Positions 60,804 through 64,000 of a DNA stretch of 64,000 bases are shown in pieces; position 1 is the stretch's first letter; every line of letters begins with the position of its first letter. Origin of the DNA: JAMXLO01 sp963719805 (GTDB lineage Bacteria > Pseudomonadota > Alphaproteobacteria > Acetobacterales > Acetobacteraceae). The position numbers and the translations under genes are program-made. The stretch spans positions 434,001 to 498,000 of the forward strand of contig CAVRDF010000003.1 in NCBI GenBank assembly GCA_963719805.1, written 5' to 3'. Below the pieces are notes generated by a model, which worked only from the letters and a program-made list of their open reading frames with translations, searched no databases and was not told the DNA's origin.

Positions 60804-63707
60804 TCATGGCCCCGTGCCCATCACCTCGCCGATCGGAAATGAATGCAGCTCTTGCTGTGCGGTCTTGAACACCGCGTCCTGCTCATGTCCTTTCTGCCGC
60901 GCCAACTGGCCGACGCGGCCGGACACGTACTCGCCTAATGCCAACGCGCTGATGATGTCGTCGCTGCCGTGCGGTGCACGCCCGTCCAGGCCTTCGCGCA
61001 CGGCATAGACGAAAACGCCGTTACGATTGTCGTAACTGTCCAGCGCCTCCTGCAACGAGGACGAAGCGGCCAACAGATAGCGCCCGGTCTCGTGTCCGAC
61101 ATTCGCCAGCGCGTCCGCGGTGACGGCGCCCGAATAGCACGTATCCAGGAACAGCAGTGCGTCGCGCGCTCGGATGCGCGACAATGCAGCGATCAGCGTC
61201 GGTTCATCGATCGCTGCGCGGCCGATGGCCTGCCACGACGAGATGTCCGCCACATCGTGCGGGATCAGTAGGAACCGGCCATCGTCTTCGCTGCGCACGC
61301 CGTGACTGGCAACATAGAACAGAAACGTGTCATTCGGCCGGATCTGCCCCGCGAGACGATCGAAGACGTCAAGGATGTCGGCGCGAGACGCCTTCTGGTC
61401 GGTCAGCAGCGTTACGTCGATCGATGAGAACAGATGTGCCGCCGAACGCTTGATTGTCTGCACAAATGTGGTGGCGTCGGCGACCGCGTAGTTCAGCGTC
61501 AAACTAGGTGCGGCGTAGTGGTCGATGCCGATGGCATATACGAACAGCCTGCCATGCTCGCCGTTGCCGCTGTCCGCCGTGACGAGTTCCAGTGGCGCGG
61601 TTTCGGCGAATACCGTGTCCGATTTGTCGTACACGCGAAGCTGCACGGAGTTATCACCAGGATCGAGTGGCACATCGATCGTGGCGTTGGCGTTGCCCGG
61701 GAAGCGTCCGGCGTTGCGGTCATTCACGAATGCATCGATGTCGCCGATGCCAAGGCCTCGGTCGGTGAGCTGTGCCTGGATGCGCAGCTTATTGGCGTCG
61801 GTCGGCAAGCGCGGCAATGATGTGGCGTGCGCGTCAAGCGGTGTGCAGCTGCCATCCTTCAGCAGCACGCACAGTTGCGCGATCTCCACTGCGGGCTGGT
61901 GTGCGAGGCGGGCGCGCAGGTCGCCAAGTTCGGCCAGGCGCGTCTTCGCCGGTGCGGCATTGCCTGCCATGCGGGCACGCACCTCGGTGGGTGCGTAGAG
62001 CGCGCGGTAGGCCTGCGAAAAGCTGGTCCAGTCGGGCTGCTGGTCGCGGCCGCGGTTCAGATGCACGCCAACGAGATCCTTGCCGCCTCGATCGGCGTGG
62101 TCGAACAGGCCCTCCGGCGTAAAGAGTACCCAGCGCGACCCATCGGCATGCGCGAACAGCGCGACGCGTGGATCGAGCAATGCGTCATGCGAAAGCCCGT
62201 ACCAGCGCAGAGTACCATCGAGCAGCGCGGCGACCGCGACGGTTCCGGAAGCATTGATCGTGACGGCCCATGCTGCGGCAGGCACCGCGACGGCAGCGAT
62301 CTCATGTGCGTCGCGCGTCGAATAAAGCCGTAAGTGCGTATCAGTGCCCAGCAGCACGGCAGAGTTGTCCGGCAGGATCGCGATGCTGCGGGAGAACTCG
62401 TTGCGATCCAGCGGCAAAGGCACGCCGTTGAGCCGCGGCGAAGAGGTATCCTTCCAATTGCCGGGCGTGAGACCCGGCGCGGATATCCGTGCGACGGCAA
62501 GCGATGCGTCCGGCGACGCGGCGGACGCAAAGTGTCCGCCCGTCGCATCGAAACGCAACAGTCCCCGGGCGGTTGTGAACTCAACAGTCATGCCATCGCC
62601 GGAGATCGCCAGACGCTGCTCGCGAGCAGGGCGCAGATCGGCCATTGGCGGGCTGGGGCGCGCCGCCATGCTGCCGTCGGGTGCGATGCGCCCCCAGCCC
62701 GGATCCTCCGCCGAATAGACCGCGCCGCCTCCTGCCACAGCCCGGATGTCGAGAATGGTATCGCGCGCCGCGGGAAGGTCGGCCGAAGCGCCGAAGCCGA
62801 AATCGTCCCAACGTCGGATCACATTGGTGCCGTCGGCGCGCGCGTAGCCGCCTGCGAACAGTGCAACGCCACCGTGGTCATTGGCAGCCCAGGTCACCGC
62901 GAGCAGGCCCTCGCCCTTCAGTCCGCTGGTGTCTGGCGCGAACACTGGAAGCAGGGACTGGCTGGCCAGCACATCGACGCGCAAGCGGCCTTGCTTGTCG
63001 GCGTTCTCGTAGGCGACCGCGACCAGGCTACCGTCGGGCGAGACAGCCAGTCCCCATGGCCGCTGTCCTGCCGCCGGCTGTCTCTCGGCCAGTTTGCGGC
63101 CGTCTGCATCATAGCCACGTAATTTGCCGTCGGCGGCCGCAGTGAACAGCCGGTTTTCGCGGTCGAACGCGAGATTTCGTGCGGGCCCCGCATAGGCCTG
63201 GTCTTCATACAAAGCCTTACCGTTGCTGGCATTCCAGACCCGGATGCCGCCACGCGCCAGCCCGGCGGCGAAACGGCTGCCATCCGGCGACACCGCGAGG
63301 GAGTTAATCGGCGCAGGCAGGCCCGGCAGCCGGCCGATCAATGCCGTGCGGCGCGTGTCGAACAGATAGATACTGAACGTGCCGTCCCACGAACCGCCGG
63401 TCGCACCGGCGGCGAACACCCGCCGGCCATCCGGCGTCATGGCGATGGCATAGATCTCGCCTTCCTGCTCGGGGCCGATCGGCGGACGCAACACGCCGTG
63501 TGGCTTGCCGTCCGGCAGTGACCACAGCCGTATCGTCTTGTCGTAGCTGCCGGTCGCAAGTAGCCGGCCGGACGCATCCACGGCGACGTGCGGTACTGCA
63601 CCGATATGGCCGCCGGCCTCGATGCGGAGGAACGGATCCTGGGGCGGTGTCTGCGCTGCCGCGCTGGCGGTCAGCGCCAGCAGCAGGCAGAGCAGGACAC
63701 GGATCAA
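60804..63707 (-). CDS. Secreted WD40-caspase protein (bacterial metacaspase-like)
   Basis: The 967-residue product has a signal peptide (IRVLLCLLLALTASAAAQ). The first 500 residues form WD40-like beta-propeller blades (LLATGSYDKTIRLWSLPDGK, INSLAVSPDGSRFAAGL, GLAVSPDGSLVAVAY). A C14 caspase domain follows (about 715-960) with the catalytic dyad His802 in FYVASHGVRS and Cys857 in LFLDTCYSGAV. The beta strand LFVYAIGIDHYAAPSLTLNY starts the caspase domain. The leader means that it works outside the cytoplasm, whereas most bacterial caspases with defence roles are cytoplasmic. It overlaps the SH3-like gene upstream by 4 bases (ATGA). Confidence 0.88.
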   Translation of the reverse strand: MIRVLLCLLLALTASAAAQTPPQDPFLRIEAGGHIGAVPHVAVDASGRLLATGSYDKTIRLWSLPDGKPHGVLRPPIGPEQEGEIYAIAMTPDGRRVFAAGATGGSWDGTFSIYLFDTRRTALIGRLPGLPAPINSLAVSPDGSRFAAGLARGGIRVWNASNGKALYEDQAYAGPARNLAFDRENRLFTAAADGKLRGYDADGRKLAERQPAAGQRPWGLAVSPDGSLVAVAYENADKQGRLRVDVLASQSLLPVFAPDTSGLKGEGLLAVTWAANDHGGVALFAGGYARADGTNVIRRWDDFGFGASADLPAARDTILDIRAVAGGGAVYSAEDPGWGRIAPDGSMAARPSPPMADLRPAREQRLAISGDGMTVEFTTARGLLRFDATGGHFASAASPDASLAVARISAPGLTPGNWKDTSSPRLNGVPLPLDRNEFSRSIAILPDNSAVLLGTDTHLRLYSTRDAHEIAAVAVPAAAWAVTINASGTVAVAALLDGTLRWYGLSHDALLDPRVALFAHADGSRWVLFTPEGLFDHADRGGKDLVGVHLNRGRDQQPDWTSFSQAYRALYAPTEVRARMAGNAAPAKTRLAELGDLRARLAHQPAVEIAQLCVLLKDGSCTPLDAHATSLPRLPTDANKLRIQAQLTDRGLGIGDIDAFVNDRNAGRFPGNANATIDVPLDPGDNSVQLRVYDKSDTVFAETAPLELVTADSGNGEHGRLFVYAIGIDHYAAPSLTLNYAVADATTFVQTIKRSAAHLFSSIDVTLLTDQKASRADILDVFDRLAGQIRPNDTFLFYVASHGVRSEDDGRFLLIPHDVADISSWQAIGRAAIDEPTLIAALSRIRARDALLFLDTCYSGAVTADALANVGHETGRYLLAASSSLQEALDSYDNRNGVFVYAVREGLDGRAPHGSDDIISALALGEYVSGRVGQLARQKGHEQDAVFKTAQQELHSFPIGEVMGTGP

Positions 63708-64000
63708 GTGCTGCCCAGCTCGAAGCCGCTCGCCTGGGCCTTTTCCGTGACAGCGACGCTTTGGGCGAAATCGTCGCGCCGCGCCGCATTGCTGCCGGCC
63801 AGAGTGCGAACATCGCTCGATGTGGACACCGGCGACGCGGTCGGCACGCTGATCGACCGGCTGCCGCCAGCCGCCTGAAGGTCACTGGCGGAAACATAGC
63901 CCTGATGTCCACTCGCCGTTTGCACCAGGGCGTAGCCGTTCCGGCCACTACTGACGGTGACCTGCTCGCGTGGCTTCACCTGGGCGATGTCTGGTGCGGT
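63704..64000 (-). CDS. SH3-like domain protein, 5' part beyond the window
   Basis: Only the last 98 residues are in the window; the frame is open to base 64000. The visible part has a bacterial SH3-like unit (REQVTVSSGRNGYALVQTAS and GHQGYVSASDLQAAGG), as in SH3b domains of cell-wall or periplasmic proteins. A low-complexity Ser/Thr/Ala tail ends GFELGST. It overlaps the caspase gene (ATGA), so the two form one operon. The SH3b unit suggests a cell-envelope location that would match the secreted caspase. Confidence 0.75.
   Translation of the reverse strand, partial: TAPDIAQVKPREQVTVSSGRNGYALVQTASGHQGYVSASDLQAAGGSRSISVPTASPVSTSSDVRTLAGSNAARRDDFAQSVAVTEKAQASGFELGST

Overview
This 64-kb window comes from a GC-rich alphaproteobacterial chromosome. 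I infer an Acetobacteraceae-like member of the Rhodospirillales. The basis is the trmD-rplS-leuC-leuD-leuB gene order, the NAD-linked fds-type formate dehydrogenase, the many Tat-exported Liv-type binding proteins and the style of the proteins. No rRNA gene is present, so this placement is an inference.

Layout. 1-4120: translation and leucine biosynthesis genes (trmD end, rplS, leuCDB). 4170-4246: tRNA-Arg(ACG), the insertion site of a genomic island of about 7 kb (4247-11325). The island is bounded by a perfect 46-bp copy of the tRNA 3' part. It carries a frameshifted tyrosine integrase, an XRE regulator, a decayed IS5-type element, a frameshifted HEPN-domain gene, and a dGTPase-type HD gene that is frameshifted and split by an IS630-family element. 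It looks like a decaying integrative element with defence-type cargo. 11326-13289: small hypothetical, membrane and lipoprotein genes. 13413-18046: an intact Liv-type ABC importer (binding protein, two permeases, two ATPases). 18055-26512: thioesterase, CopC/CopD pair, M20 amidohydrolase, and a lutB-lutC-MFS-smr-xre operon in which xre is frameshifted. 26574-34488: racemase homologue, a TPP enzyme and CaiB-type CoA transferase pair, an alpha/beta hydrolase lipoprotein, a TauD-type dioxygenase and a secreted phospholipase C/acid phosphatase. 34506-35789: a di-heme peroxidase. 35911-41949: fdsG-fdsB-fdsA-fdhD-fdsD. 41985-43515: an oxalate/formate antiporter-family carrier and a 41-residue one-helix protein. 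43579-50151: a second Liv system whose two ATPases are one polypeptide and whose LivM is broken, in line with a 3-dehydroshikimate dehydratase gene; a shikimate/quinate dehydrogenase-like gene is divergent. 51080-56208: secA, a PpiC-type isomerase, argJ. 56228-64000: small genes, a ketopantoate reductase homologue, enoyl-CoA hydratase, cupin, an epimerase-cupredoxin pair, and a secreted WD40-caspase protein in an operon with an SH3-like protein cut by the window edge.

How the genes work together. Three metabolic themes stand out. First, one-carbon and oxalate chemistry: the OFA carrier, CoA transferase, TPP-dependent lyase and formate dehydrogenase could together take oxalate or a related acid to CO2 and NADH. 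Second, hydroaromatic catabolism: the shikimate dehydrogenase homologue and 3-dehydroshikimate dehydratase would feed protocatechuate, with the adjacent Liv system as a candidate importer. Third, L-lactate oxidation (lutBC, with lutA not local). Several genes carry single-base indels, some at homopolymers (integrase, HEPN, dGTPase, IS5 transposase, xre, livM). This is either real decay or residual assembly error; reads over these sites would decide.
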